64,000 bases of DNA from Clostridiales bacterium (GCA_022801595.1 JAAWSO010000007.1:1-64000); one strand, 5' to 3'. Positions 1 through 7,399 are shown, counted from the first letter of the stretch. Translations and numbers: made by a program. The notes: generated from the letters alone by a model not told the origin.

Positions 1-62
1 CTGCGTGTGTAAGCATGGCAACATGTTCAGCTTGGCAGTACTAATCGGTCGAGGGCTTGACC
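1..62 (+). rRNA. 23S ribosomal RNA, 3' end (partial)
   Basis: The first 62 bases end in TACTAATCGGTCGAGGGCTT, the typical 3' terminus of Firmicute 23S rRNA. The rest of the gene lies upstream of the window. No 5S gene follows directly. A terminator hairpin comes about 100 bp later. Confidence 0.93.
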
Positions 63-158
63 ATACCTTTCTTGGTTAATCCCCTATCGCTTCCATATCT
101 GCAATCCTTTATTCAGTTTTCAATGTGCAAGCATTCTGTGAGAATCTACAAAAATTTT

Positions 159-186
159 AAGGACTGCATCAGCAGTCTTTTTTTAT
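159..186 (+). terminator. rRNA operon terminator
   Basis: The stem AAGGACTGC/GCAGTCTT with loop ATCA is followed by an uninterrupted T-run. It would end the 16S-23S transcript without including a 5S gene. Confidence 0.8.
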
Positions 187-197
187 TACACAAAAGA

Positions 198-237
198 AAC
201 AAGCCAGACAAAGAACATTCTCTTTGTCTGGTTTGTT
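198..237. terminator. 17-bp-stem hairpin between rRNA terminator and minus-strand gene
   Basis: An almost perfect inverted repeat: a 17-bp stem starting AACAAGCCAGAC, with one G-T pair and a 6-nt loop. It lies just past the stop of the minus-strand gene at 242-505, so it most likely terminates that gene and backs up the rRNA terminator. Confidence 0.7.
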
Positions 238-241
238 CGCT

Positions 242-505
242 TCACGGCTGTAAAAACTCTTGGATAATCCGGTCATATTTGGTGGCGGAATGGTAGCCTA
301 AAAAGGCGCGCAGACTAAGATAAGTTTCATAAGCAGTGAGAATATCAACCCGGGCCTCGTCCAAGACTTCTGGCCCAAAGGACCGCGGGGTATTTTCGTA
401 TTGCTTGAGATTGCGATAGTGGTCGATTTTCACATCTATGAGCCAGCGCTGGGCTTCTAAAATATTTTTCCATGGGACTTCTTGTTTCAAACGATAATTG
501 GGCAT
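242..505 (-). CDS. hypothetical protein, 87 aa
   Basis: A small, charged, soluble protein with no signal peptide or membrane segment. It is rich in Tyr, Arg and Leu and looks helical, with runs such as KNILEAQRWLIDVKIDHYR. An upstream in-frame ATG would give 99 aa, but I chose the internal ATG at 505 because AGGAGG sits 10 nt before it. The gene diverges from the XRE regulator at 598, and its downstream hairpin at 198-237 is a good terminator. I do not recognise the family. A partner of the adjacent regulators is possible only from position. Confidence 0.6.
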   Translation of the reverse strand: MPNYRLKQEVPWKNILEAQRWLIDVKIDHYRNLKQYENTPRSFGPEVLDEARVDILTAYETYLSLRAFLGYHSATKYDRIIQEFLQP

Positions 506-524
506 GACGAAAAAACCTCCTGGC

Positions 525-580
525 TTGTTTCTAGGGTGCAAATGTGTTAAAATAAACTATTAACATGTCCATTTGATCAT
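525..580 (+). promoter_or_regulatory. promoter and operator-like repeat upstream of the tandem XRE genes
   Basis: The -35 box TTGTTT (525-530) and -10 box TAAAAT (548-553) are 17 bp apart. Just downstream, at the likely start site, lies AACATGTCCATTTGATCAT (562-580). A close copy (16 of 19 identical) recurs at 822-840 before the second XRE gene. Its position suggests an autorepressor operator. Confidence 0.6.
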
Positions 581-597
581 AAAATTGAGGTGATAGT

Positions 598-804
598 TTG
601 GAATTTCATGAACGATTGAAAAAGTTACGCACAGAAAAAGGATTTACTCAAAAACAAGTTGCAGAAAAATTAGGGATGGCTGTTCGTCAATATCAAAGAT
701 ATGAACATGGAGAACGTAAGCCAACTTACGATGTTATTATAGAATTATGTGGTTGTTTTGAAATTTCTTCTGATGAATTACTCGGTTTGCATAGTAACGA
801 CTGA
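598..804 (+). CDS. XRE-family HTH transcriptional regulator, 68 aa
   Basis: A single-domain Cro/C1-type helix-turn-helix protein. The HTH covers about residues 5-60, with the FTQKQVAEKLGMAVRQYQRY core (helices 2-3) and the usual ending SSDELLGL. There is no effector or dimerisation domain, so it probably acts as a small phage-repressor-like switch. The start is TTG, preceded by GAGGTGAT at good spacing. It shares its N-terminus MEFHERLKKLR with the next gene and with the regulator at 17176, so the three are paralogues. A related operator-like sequence precedes both tandem copies, which suggests auto- or cross-regulation. Confidence 0.88.
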   Translation: MEFHERLKKLRTEKGFTQKQVAEKLGMAVRQYQRYEHGERKPTYDVIIELCGCFEISSDELLGLHSND

Positions 805-821
805 ATGGTCATATATAGAAT

Positions 822-840
822 AACACGTTCATTTGGTCAT
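822..840 (+). repeat. second copy of the XRE operator-like repeat
   Basis: AACACGTTCATTTGGTCAT matches the 562-580 element at 16 of 19 positions. The similarity continues through the ribosome binding site and first codons of the next gene, so about 60 bp at 561-620 was duplicated to 821-880 together with the gene. Confidence 0.7.
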
Positions 841-857
841 AGGATTGAGGTGATAGC

Positions 858-1070
858 TTGGAGTTTCATGAACGATTAAAAGAGTTGCGGAAAGAAAAAG
901 GATTCAGCCAAAAAGAGTTAGCTGAATTAATTGGAATGGCTCTCCGTAATTTACAGGATATTGAATATGGAAAGGTTGATCCTAGATTATCTAATGTGAT
1001 AAAGTTGGCGGATGCTTTGTGTGTAAGCTTAGATGATCTGGCTTGTTACCATCCTAAAAACGCGTTATAG
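858..1070 (+). CDS. XRE-family HTH transcriptional regulator, 70 aa (tandem paralogue)
   Basis: A single-domain Cro/C1 HTH protein starting with TTG after GAGGTGAT. Its core KELAELIGMALRNLQDIEYG is the recognition region, and the tail SLDDLACYH replaces the usual SSDYLLG ending. The gene duplicates the one at 598 in sequence, start codon, ribosome binding site and upstream repeat, but the recognition helix has diverged (MALRNLQ against MAVRQYQ). The two may therefore bind different sites. Its stop codon lies in the loop of a terminator hairpin. Confidence 0.88.
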   Translation: MEFHERLKELRKEKGFSQKELAELIGMALRNLQDIEYGKVDPRLSNVIKLADALCVSLDDLACYHPKNAL

Positions 1071-1080
1071 CGCGTTTTCT
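1056..1080 (+). terminator. terminator of the XRE pair, overlapping the stop codon
   Basis: The perfect 8-bp stem AAAACGCG/CGCGTTTT has loop TTATAG, which contains the TAG stop of the second XRE gene. A T-rich tract follows. Confidence 0.7.
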
Positions 1081-1204
1081 TATCAAATTATATCATGCAC
1101 TTTACCGCGTGTCAATGGTTTTTTGATTTTCTTTGAAAAATCTTTTCCACGGTTTCCGGCGAGAGTGTGGAAAACTTTTGCTTGGAGGAAGAACTGTAAA
1201 ATTC

Positions 1205-1241
1205 TTGTAACCGCCCCGAATGTGTGATAGAATGATCACAC
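1205..1241 (+). promoter_or_regulatory. gtrA-like gene promoter with palindrome over the -10 box
   Basis: TTGTAA (1205-1210) and TAGAAT (1228-1233) are 17 bp apart. The inverted repeat GTGTGAT-N6-ATCACAC (1222-1241) straddles the -10 box, a place where a dimeric repressor would block transcription. Which protein binds is unknown. Confidence 0.55.
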
Positions 1242-1298
1242 TGAGAAAATCAGGCCGGGCATGACCGCCAGCAAGCTGGCCAGGGAGGAGGGAAGGAT

Positions 1299-1718
1299 AT
1301 GACGAAAAAACAGAATCTGATTCAGGTGGTAAAATTTTTGTTGTTTTCCATCAGTGCGGGAATCATCCAGATCGGCTCTTTTACTCTGCTCAATGAAGTG
1401 GCCCATTTGCCCTATTGGCCGGCCTATTTGATTTCCCTGGTGCTGTCGGTGCTCTATAATTTCACCCTCAACCGCCGGTTTACCTTCCAATCCGCCGCCA
1501 ATGTGCCCATCGCTATGGCTAAGGTGGCCGCTTATTACTGTGTGTTCACCCCTTTGTCTACCTGGTGGGGCGACGCTTTGACCGGGATCGGTTGGAATGA
1601 ATATCTGGTGCTGGCGGGCACCATGCTCATCAATGTTTCTACGGAATACCTGTTTTGCCGGTTTGTGGTGTACCGCAAATCCATGAACACCCATGTTAAA
1701 GAGAAGAAAAAATCCTGA
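1299..1718 (+). CDS. GtrA-like flippase family membrane protein, 139 aa
   Basis: A four-helix membrane protein of the GtrA/DPMS family, which moves polyprenyl-phosphate-linked sugars across the cytoplasmic membrane for glycosylation of wall polymers. Hydrophobic segments lie near residues 10-32, 36-56, 73-93 and 100-122. The family motif SVLYNFTLNRRFTF is present after helix 2. A Lys-rich cytoplasmic tail ends the protein. The ATG follows a GGGAGGAGGG-type site. No glycosyltransferase is adjacent, so the sugar cannot be predicted. Confidence 0.85.
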   Translation: MTKKQNLIQVVKFLLFSISAGIIQIGSFTLLNEVAHLPYWPAYLISLVLSVLYNFTLNRRFTFQSAANVPIAMAKVAAYYCVFTPLSTWWGDALTGIGWNEYLVLAGTMLINVSTEYLFCRFVVYRKSMNTHVKEKKKS

Positions 1719-1789
1719 AATTTTTCAGGGAATTTATCGTTTTTTGATGCATTTGTGTAATTTTTATGATAAAATGGAGGAGAAACGCC

Positions 1790-2053
1790 ATGAAACATCC
1801 GCTGGTAAAGCTGTTGTGGATGATCGCTGGCGCACTGGGGCTTGTTTGTATCTTTCTCGCCACCCTGCAAAAAGAGATTCCATCGGCTGTTTATCTTATG
1901 TTGTTGGTTCTGGCATTTTTATCGGCGTTGGCGGCGATCTGCTTGGCAACCCTTCATGACAAGCCGAAGTATTATCGCTGGCGGATGGCTGGGTATGGCG
2001 CAATTTTTTGCGTATTGGTGGCCAGAATCGGATTGGCATTTTTCCCATTATGA
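1790..2053 (+). CDS. small membrane protein, 87 aa, unknown function
   Basis: It has three hydrophobic stretches (about residues 4-24, 29-50 and 65-86) separated by short charged loops, which predicts three membrane helices. The ATG at 1790 is chosen over an upstream ATG because GGAGG precedes it at the right distance. It lies 71 bp after the gtrA-like gene and 23 bp before the next membrane protein, so the three may be co-transcribed. I do not recognise the family. Confidence 0.6.
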   Translation: MKHPLVKLLWMIAGALGLVCIFLATLQKEIPSAVYLMLLVLAFLSALAAICLATLHDKPKYYRWRMAGYGAIFCVLVARIGLAFFPL

Positions 2054-2076
2054 TGTTTTTGAAAGGAGAAGTTTAG

Positions 2077-2577
2077 ATGCCTTATTCTGCGGATTTTGAT
2101 TTTTTTGATTATTATTACGGAGGTCCTGCTGTCGCGTCAGCGATCTGGCTGATTGTGGTGATTATTTTAATGGTGATTGCAGCGATTGTCGGGCAAATTC
2201 TATTAGGCTTAGCCGTTTACCACAATGCCAAATCCCGCAGCAATCCCAATCCAGGAATGTGGGGCTTGCTCAGCGGATTCTTTGGGTGGATTCCAGCGTT
2301 GATTTATTTCGTCACTCGGGATTCCGCCCGGAACCGGTTGATGGTTTGTCCCCAATGTAAGGCGCCTCACCCGGTGGCCTACCCCAACTGTCCCCAGTGC
2401 GGCGTTCAGAATGTGTATGCACAGCAATTCGTCAATCCCTATACGGAGCAGGAAGCAAGGCTTTCCAAAAAGCTGTTGATTGCAGCGATTGTGGTGGTGG
2501 GTGCTTCGATCATAGCTTTGGTAATTTCGATCATTATTTTCGTTGCCACAGCGGTTCCTTATTATTATTACTATTAG
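2077..2577 (+). CDS. zinc-ribbon membrane protein, 166 aa
   Basis: The protein has an N-terminal Tyr/Asp-rich stretch, a strong membrane segment (residues 21-49), a hydrophobic GLLSGFFGWIPALIYF segment, and then a zinc-ribbon with two CxxC pairs (CPQC at about 107-110 and CPQC at about 122-125). A second strong membrane segment (about 141-160) and a poly-Tyr C-terminus follow. Zinc-ribbon membrane proteins of this kind are common in Clostridia but have no assigned function. AAAGGAGAAG precedes the ATG. A terminator follows immediately, so this is the last gene of the unit. Confidence 0.7.
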   Translation: MPYSADFDFFDYYYGGPAVASAIWLIVVIILMVIAAIVGQILLGLAVYHNAKSRSNPNPGMWGLLSGFFGWIPALIYFVTRDSARNRLMVCPQCKAPHPVAYPNCPQCGVQNVYAQQFVNPYTEQEARLSKKLLIAAIVVVGASIIALVISIIIFVATAVPYYYYY

Positions 2578-2581
2578 TAGA

Positions 2582-2616
2582 AAATCACACTGTTTTTACG
2601 GCAGTGTGATTTTTTA
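2582..2616 (+). terminator. rho-independent terminator
   Basis: The stem AATCACACTG/CAGTGTGATT is followed by TTTTT, right after the zinc-ribbon gene. Confidence 0.85.
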
Positions 2617-2624
2617 TGCAGCAA

Positions 2625-2654
2625 AAAAAGCGTACCTCAATTGGTACGCTTTTA
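2625..2654 (-). terminator. terminator of the minus-strand membrane gene
   Basis: The stem AAAAGCGTACC/GGTACGCTTTT reads into a T-run on the minus strand. The TAA stop of the upstream gene lies inside the stem, so it sits back to back with the plus-strand terminator. Confidence 0.82.
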
Positions 2655-3287
2655 AAACGAAAAACACAGAGCGAAAATGGACCAGAACGCAAAGGGAAGA
2701 TAAATAAAAAGCAAAAATAGGTTTTCCCAAATGCCCTTGTGCTGCAAGACCGTGCCCTCAAATTCTTTGCGGTGAGACATTTTGCTCAGCGCATAGGCAA
2801 GGATGCCGATTAGGGAGGAGATAAACATCAATGCGCCGGGCAGGGCGGATAGGTGGACCAAAGGGCCAATCCAACAAAGAAGGCCGGAAAGCCCCAAGGA
2901 GGCAAGCTGCAAAGAGAAAAAACCGATAAAACGGGAAATGTTGTATACTTTTGCAGGCGCCCATTCCACGTCATAAACATCCACCACACTGAGTACAGCG
3001 GGAATCATGCGAGCCCCCACGCTGTAAAGGATCAGCAGGATCATTAGGAAAATGCTGACGGCGCCCATTGAGTAAAACAGCCCTATCCCGCCGAGGATCA
3101 TCAGAATTCCTACCAGGAACTGCCAGACGCGGTAAATCCATTGAACCGGGCTTTTGGGATTGCTAAGCTTGCCTAAGCCGTCATGAAGATAATGATATTT
3201 GGGATAAAAAAAGCTCAAAACAATCGGCACGAGAAATTCCCCGCCAATGGCAATGAGCAGAACAATCCAATAAAAGGGAGAAACCAT
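2652..3287 (-). CDS. polytopic membrane protein, 211 aa (DUF998-like)
   Basis: Six hydrophobic segments are visible, including residues 5-27, 56-77, 79-100 and 116-160, and a final one at 187-209. Short polar loops separate them. Length and layout resemble the DUF998 family of uncharacterised membrane proteins, but this rests on overall pattern only. AAAGGAG precedes the ATG by 8 nt. The gene is monocistronic, with its own terminator, and converges on the zinc-ribbon gene. Confidence 0.65.
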   Translation of the reverse strand: MVSPFYWIVLLIAIGGEFLVPIVLSFFYPKYHYLHDGLGKLSNPKSPVQWIYRVWQFLVGILMILGGIGLFYSMGAVSIFLMILLILYSVGARMIPAVLSVVDVYDVEWAPAKVYNISRFIGFFSLQLASLGLSGLLCWIGPLVHLSALPGALMFISSLIGILAYALSKMSHRKEFEGTVLQHKGIWENLFLLFIYLPFAFWSIFALCFSF

Positions 3288-3521
3288 GGAATCGCTCCTT
3301 TTGGTCTTTTGATATCGAATCAGGAAACGGAAATACTGTTCCGCTTCCTAGAAAGTTCAGTCTTGTCCATTATAACACAGCTTCCTGCAAACAGCAAGCA
3401 GCCAAGCCCGGTGGCGTAGGTTTTCTTCCTGGGTTCCGCAGGACGTTTCTGCCCCCACGATTTCTGGAAATAGGTTGGTTTTACCTGGTCACAAAATTTT
3501 TAAAAAATTTTTAAAAAAGGG

Positions 3522-3550
3522 TTGCATTTTCTGGTTTCCTGTGGTATTAT
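3522..3550 (+). promoter_or_regulatory. 5S rRNA promoter with UP-like element
   Basis: TTGCAT (3522-3527) and TATTAT (3545-3550) are 17 bp apart. Phased A/T tracts (3491-3518) just upstream look like an UP element, as on strong rRNA promoters. The rest of the gap from 3288 holds no gene I can see. Confidence 0.75.
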
Positions 3551-3593
3551 ATATAAGTCGCAAGGAGAGAGTCCAAAACGGCAACAAATGCAT

Positions 3594-3711
3594 AGTTGGT
3601 GTTGTTTACGATGAGGGTCCACCTGTTCCCATCCCGAACACAGAAGTTAAGCTCATTAGTGCCGAAAATACTTGGCTGGAGACGGCCCGGGAAAATAGGA
3701 AGATGCCAACA
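3594..3711 (+). rRNA. 5S ribosomal RNA
   Basis: It contains the conserved 5S core CCCATCCCGAACACAGAAGTTAAGCTC and the 3' partner of the terminal helix near GATGCCAAC. About 118 nt, as usual. It has its own promoter and terminator and is separated from the 23S gene by about 3.5 kb of protein genes. Confidence 0.93.
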
Positions 3712-3715
3712 TTTA

Positions 3716-3750
3716 AAATCAGCTACCCAATAGGGTAGTTGATTTTTTTA
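3716..3750 (+). terminator. 5S rRNA terminator
   Basis: The stem ATCAGCTACCC/GGGTAGTTGAT with loop AATA is followed by a run of seven T. Confidence 0.88.
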
Positions 3751-3773
3751 TTATACTAAAAAGGGGGATATGT

Positions 3774-4280
3774 ATGAAAAAGATCATAGCAGCCTTTGCC
3801 GCTGTGTTGGTCACAGGGAGCCTGTTGGCAGGATGTGGCGGCGGTAGCGACGAACGTCAAACAAACGAGGCCTCCCAGGTTTGGGGACTCCCCACGGTTT
3901 CCGGTGACAAAGCAGTGTTTTATCAGAATGGCGGACAAGCGACGAAGCTGTCCTTAAATCAGAACGAAATGTCTTCTCTTGAGAAACGGGTCCGCGATAC
4001 TCTGGCTGGTATGGAACGGCCTCTTTGGGTATCCCTTGCGGTAACGCCAGAACAGATGGCTGATTATTACAAGCAGGGAAAAGGACTGCAAATCTCTTTT
4101 TCCAGCATACGGAGGTTTACCGTTGGAGGAGAGAAAGGGGAAGTGAAGGAGTGCGACCAGCTATTGATCCTGGAGGACCGGGGGTTGCTTTTCTTCGGAA
4201 AAAATGGTGAGTATCTCAGCGGCCCTCTCTCCATCTCCCATGAGGAAGCCCAGCGGATCTTAGGGGATTTGGTGGAATAA
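3774..4280 (+). CDS. putative lipoprotein, 168 aa
   Basis: It has a lipoprotein signal peptide: MKK, a hydrophobic core, then lipobox LLAGC with Cys20, followed by a Gly/Ser-rich spacer. The mature part (about residues 35-168) is soluble and acidic, with no domain I recognise. It would be anchored to the outer face of the membrane. AAAAGGGGG precedes the ATG. It stands alone between the 5S gene and its own terminator, so it gives no functional hint by context. Confidence 0.7.
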   Translation: MKKIIAAFAAVLVTGSLLAGCGGGSDERQTNEASQVWGLPTVSGDKAVFYQNGGQATKLSLNQNEMSSLEKRVRDTLAGMERPLWVSLAVTPEQMADYYKQGKGLQISFSSIRRFTVGGEKGEVKECDQLLILEDRGLLFFGKNGEYLSGPLSISHEEAQRILGDLVE

Positions 4281-4293
4281 TTCGAATTTCGTT

Positions 4294-4331
4294 TTCCGGC
4301 AGGCTAGAAACAAGTCTGCCGGTTTTTTTTT
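4294..4331 (+). terminator. rho-independent terminator of the lipoprotein gene
   Basis: The stem CCGGCAG/CTGCCGG is followed by nine T. Confidence 0.88.
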
Positions 4332-4449
4332 GCGGAAAAGAGAGGAAAAGAAAAAATGAAATGGCGCGTGAGCTGTAAGGAGATAACAGCCAAAAACAGG
4401 AGAAAATGAGAGCAAATAAAGAAGTAAATGAAAAGAATCGAAAAAAGGG

Positions 4450-4479
4450 TTGACAGAGGGTGGGAATGTGTGGTACTAT
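4450..4479 (+). promoter_or_regulatory. rplM-rpsI promoter and short leader
   Basis: TTGACA (4450-4455) and TACTAT (4474-4479) are 18 bp apart, with a TG two bases before the -10. The leader of about 70 nt starts with a small hairpin (CATAT/ATATG, 4480-4497). This would fit an L13-type leader, but I cannot confirm it. Confidence 0.72.
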
Positions 4480-4555
4480 CATATACGTTGTGATATGCGA
4501 CGAAATTGTCAATTATTTTTTATAAAAATATTTATTTCTTCAGGAGGAATATGCT

Positions 4556-4984
4556 ATGTCCACATTTATGCCAAAAGCAGGTCAAGTTGACCGCAAATGG
4601 TATGTGCTCGACGCAGCTGGCAAGCCTTTAGGCCGTGTTGCTGCGGAAGCCGCAAAATTGCTGCGCGGAAAGCACAAGCCGATTTTTACCCCTCACGTTG
4701 ACTGTGGGGATCATGTTATCATCATCAACTGCGCAGACGCTGTTTTGACCGGTAACAAGCTGATCAATAAGCACTACTATCGTCACACTGGCTACATCGG
4801 CCACCTTAAGTCCGTTCGTTACGATACCCTGATGAACGAGAACCCAACCAAGGCTATGGAGCTTGCCGTCAAGGGTATGATCCCAAGCAACAGCCTTGGC
4901 AGAAACGCTTTGACCAGACTTCGTTTGTTCGCAGGCGCAGAGCATAAGCATGCGGCGCAACAACCAACCGTTTGGGACAAATAA
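4556..4984 (+). CDS. rplM: 50S ribosomal protein L13
   Basis: 142 aa, the usual length for L13, an early-assembling 23S rRNA-binding protein of the large subunit. Family landmarks are WYVLDAAGKPLGRVAAEAAKLLRGKHK near the N-terminus, then NCADAVLTGNK, the YYRHTGYIGHLK block, and GMIPSNSLGRNALTRLRLFAG near the C-terminus. AGGAGG lies just upstream. It pairs with rpsI 18 bp downstream in the standard L13-S9 operon and has a consensus promoter. Confidence 0.97.
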   Translation: MSTFMPKAGQVDRKWYVLDAAGKPLGRVAAEAAKLLRGKHKPIFTPHVDCGDHVIIINCADAVLTGNKLINKHYYRHTGYIGHLKSVRYDTLMNENPTKAMELAVKGMIPSNSLGRNALTRLRLFAGAEHKHAAQQPTVWDK

Positions 4985-5002
4985 GAAAGGAGGAAATAGA
5001 TT

Positions 5003-5404
5003 ATGTACAATAAAACACCTTATTTTTATGGCACTGGCAGAAGAAAGAGCTCCGTTGCTCGCGTAAGATTGTATCAAGGGACTGGCAAAGTAACCATCAA
5101 CGACCGTGATATCGACGATTACTTTGGCCTGGAGACCCTGAAGCTGATTGTGCGTCAGCCATTGGCTCTCACCAAGACCGAGGAGAAATTTGACATCGTA
5201 TGCCGCGTAGCAGGCGGCGGTGTAACCGGCCAGGCTGGTGCGATCCGTCACGGTGTGGCAAGAGCTTTGCTCCAGTACGATTCTGAGAATCTACGCTCCT
5301 CTTTGAAGAAGGCTGGCTTCCTGACTCGTGACCCAAGAATGAAAGAGCGGAAAAAGTACGGCCTCAAGGGCGCACGTCGTGCTCCACAGTTCTCCAAGAG
5401 ATAA
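5003..5404 (+). CDS. rpsI: 30S ribosomal protein S9
   Basis: 133 aa. S9 sits in the head of the 30S subunit, and its C-terminal tail reaches the P-site tRNA. Signature features are [37 protein letters not shown] and [27 protein letters not shown], ending in the required basic KR. AAGGAGG precedes the ATG. It is co-transcribed with rplM and followed by a strong terminator. Confidence 0.97.
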   Translation: MYNKTPYFYGTGRRKSSVARVRLYQGTGKVTINDRDIDDYFGLETLKLIVRQPLALTKTEEKFDIVCRVAGGGVTGQAGAIRHGVARALLQYDSENLRSSLKKAGFLTRDPRMKERKKYGLKGARRAPQFSKR

Positions 5405-5435
5405 TTATTTCCTGCTTTTCAAACCAGGATTCAAA

Positions 5436-5473
5436 AAAAGACATCCTTCCCTTTCGGGAGGATGTCTTTTTTG
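5436..5473 (+). terminator. rplM-rpsI terminator
   Basis: The stem AAAAGACATCCT/AGGATGTCTTTT is followed by T-rich sequence. It may also serve the convergent minus-strand gene. Confidence 0.88.
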
Positions 5474-5483
5474 TTTGGAGCTT

Positions 5484-6170
5484 TTATATAGGGCTTTCCG
5501 GTTGGTTTGAGGCTGATTTTTCTTTTTTCCATATCATGCAAAATCCTAATGTTGCTATATATAAACATACAACAGCCCCAGACAAAGCATTCATCTTGGT
5601 CGTTATCTGAGGCGCTCCATCCCCAAAAGAAACTAGCATGGAGCGCTGTAAGGTCAAAATAGAAGCGGCTGCCTCGGCGCCTCCGATATTTCGGATCACC
5701 CGAAAAAGCTGTGAGTTTTGCTTGCGGACTTTCACCAAATGAACAATGGCTGTGATTCCTTTATAGAATGTGTAAGCGGCGATGGTAATCATCACAATCT
5801 TGGGGTATCGGATGACAACGTCATATCGACAACTAAGAAAGACAGAAATCGAGAGAACCACTGCCAAGAATACCAGTAAAATTCCAGTGAAACGCATTAG
5901 AAACAGATCGGAGAACCGTGAGGACTGGGACTGACGGCGATCATATAAAATGGCGGAAAACCGCATCACACTCAATAGGATGAAATAGGCACCTAATAAG
6001 AGAAACCAAAGGGAAGAAGAGAGAACGCCAAGCACTCCGTAATATAACCCATAGGCAAGATGAAACACAAAGCCAATGGTTGCGGAGAGAATAATCCGGT
6101 GATGGAGATTGCCCAGCAGTTTCCTAACTTTTCCTGTCTTTACCTTTTGGATTGCTTGTTTCCCTTTCAT
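5484..6170 (-). CDS. polytopic membrane protein, 228 aa, unknown function
   Basis: A basic N-terminus (MKGKQAIQKVKTGKVRKLLG) precedes about six predicted membrane helices, two before residue 70 and the last ending near 216. A charged tail follows. It starts 4 bp after the stop of the upstream membrane gene with no clear ribosome binding site, so translation is probably coupled. Both genes diverge from a TetR regulator at 6673, whose likely target they are. I do not recognise the family. Confidence 0.65.
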   Translation of the reverse strand: MKGKQAIQKVKTGKVRKLLGNLHHRIILSATIGFVFHLAYGLYYGVLGVLSSSLWFLLLGAYFILLSVMRFSAILYDRRQSQSSRFSDLFLMRFTGILLVFLAVVLSISVFLSCRYDVVIRYPKIVMITIAAYTFYKGITAIVHLVKVRKQNSQLFRVIRNIGGAEAAASILTLQRSMLVSFGDGAPQITTKMNALSGAVVCLYIATLGFCMIWKKEKSASNQPESPI

Positions 6171-6174
6171 ATCT

Positions 6175-6543
6175 TTATTTTATGCCTTTGAACAAAGGAA
6201 TCAAGCATAATAGGCCGACAATCCCCACAAGGCCAACCAAAATTCCAAAGGTCATTTGATTCCATATCATACATAGGCACATACCAACCCCAAAGGCTAA
6301 GGTGCCAGTGATACTTACGACAAGGGCTAAAATTGACTTCCTAGAAAATTGCATTGGTGGTTTTCGCTCCATTTTTCGCCAAACAATCCAAGTCACAATC
6401 CCAAGGAAAATGCCTGCACAGACAAAGATAATGCCTGGATACCATGCGTTCCATTCTGGCAAAAGTGTCATACACATCCCAAGGGAAAAGAGGACACCAC
6501 TGGATGTTCCCAGTATCATAGACATAAAACTGCTTTTTTTCAT
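6175..6543 (-). CDS. small membrane protein, 122 aa, unknown function
   Basis: Four hydrophobic segments (about residues 8-27, 35-54, 70-91 and 96-115) predict a four-helix membrane protein. The linker RKMERKPPMQFSRKS between helices 2 and 3 is basic. AGGAGGG is well placed before the ATG. It is the first gene of a two-gene unit running away from the TetR regulator at 6673, a layout typical of a regulator and the membrane proteins it controls. Confidence 0.65.
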   Translation of the reverse strand: MKKSSFMSMILGTSSGVLFSLGMCMTLLPEWNAWYPGIIFVCAGIFLGIVTWIVWRKMERKPPMQFSRKSILALVVSITGTLAFGVGMCLCMIWNQMTFGILVGLVGIVGLLCLIPLFKGIK

Positions 6544-6581
6544 AAAGAAATCCCTCCTAAGATTTGGATCTATATCGTTGT

Positions 6582-6610
6582 TTGTTTCTTCCTGCTAAGT
6601 TTAGTATAAT
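6582..6610 (+). promoter_or_regulatory. promoter of the TetR-type gene, in the divergent control region
   Basis: TTGTTT (6582-6587) and TATAAT (6605-6610) are 17 bp apart. The motif TTGTTTGT near 6579 and its reverse complement ACAAACAA near 6643 flank the region and may be operator half-sites. Confidence 0.6.
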
Positions 6611-6672
6611 AGAAATAAAGAGAGAAAAACAATCATCAATTTACAAACAAGTGTTGGAATAATGAGGTGTTT

Positions 6673-7215
6673 ATGAATACGAAAAATAATAAACGAAAGC
6701 GGGAGTCCCGAGAAAAAATCGAATCTATCTTTGCAGAGTTGCTGCAAACAAGAGAGCTCAATCAAATTTCTGTCTCTGAGATTTGCAAACGAGCTGGGCT
6801 CAATCGTTCTACTTTTTATGCGAATTATCTGGATTTAAGCGACCTAGCCGATGTGGTTCGGGAAACTTTGGAACAAAATGTACAAGATTTATACCAAGAT
6901 GAAATTATCAATGGATATAATAGCAACAATTATCTGAAATTGTTTCAACATATTGCAAAAAATCAACTATTTTATAAAACCTATTTTAAGCTGGGATATG
7001 ATAACGAGTATAAAATAATAAAATATGACCATCAACTTGCCAAACAGCATTTCAACAACCGTTTTATTGAGTATCACATGGAATTTTTTAAAAGTGGTAT
7101 TACGGCTATTATCAAACGGTGGCTCAAAAATGGATGCCAGGAAACACCGGAGGAAATAAATGAAATTTTAACCAGTGAATACAAGAGACGAGAAGGAAAT
7201 TTGGAAAAAAAATAA
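6673..7215 (+). CDS. TetR/AcrR-family transcriptional regulator, 180 aa
   Basis: An N-terminal TetR HTH (about residues 8-55) carries INQISVSEICKRAGLNRSTFYANY-like helices 2-3, the family recognition region. The C-terminal ligand domain resembles the DhaS/TetR_C type found in Firmicutes. I chose ATG at 6673 because GAGGTG lies before it; a GTG two codons upstream would overlap that site. The gene diverges from the membrane genes 6175-6543 and 5484-6170 and probably represses them. The ligand is unknown. Confidence 0.85.
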   Translation: MNTKNNKRKRESREKIESIFAELLQTRELNQISVSEICKRAGLNRSTFYANYLDLSDLADVVRETLEQNVQDLYQDEIINGYNSNNYLKLFQHIAKNQLFYKTYFKLGYDNEYKIIKYDHQLAKQHFNNRFIEYHMEFFKSGITAIIKRWLKNGCQETPEEINEILTSEYKRREGNLEKK

Positions 7216-7257
7216 GAGGGGGAAAAGAACCAAGAAAGAAAGCTATTTTGCTTTTTG

Positions 7258-7275
7258 TTGTTAATTTCATAACAA
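7258..7275 (+). promoter_or_regulatory. Rex-like operator 1
   Basis: TTGTTAATTTCATAACAA matches the clostridial Rex operator TTGTTAA-N4-TTAACAA at 13 of 14 defined positions. Rex is the NADH/NAD-sensing repressor of fermentation genes. The site lies about 430 bp upstream of the alcohol dehydrogenase start. Confidence 0.5.
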
Positions 7276-7381
7276 ACAGATTTTTTGGCAATTTATACAA
7301 AATATTTTCTCCAAGGAGAAATTGATCACATCCAATTTTTATTTTTTAAACTTTGTTAAAAAAGTGGCGTATAGGCTGGGT

Positions 7382-7399
7382 TTGTGAGACTTTTCACAA
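7382..7399 (+). promoter_or_regulatory. Rex-like operator 2
   Basis: TTGTGAGACTTTTCACAA matches the alternative Rex consensus TTGTGAA-N4-TTCACAA at 13 of 14 positions. It also fits a CRP/FNR-type TGTGA-N6-TCACA site, so the binding protein could be either. A half-site TTCACAA recurs at 7534-7540. Confidence 0.5.
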
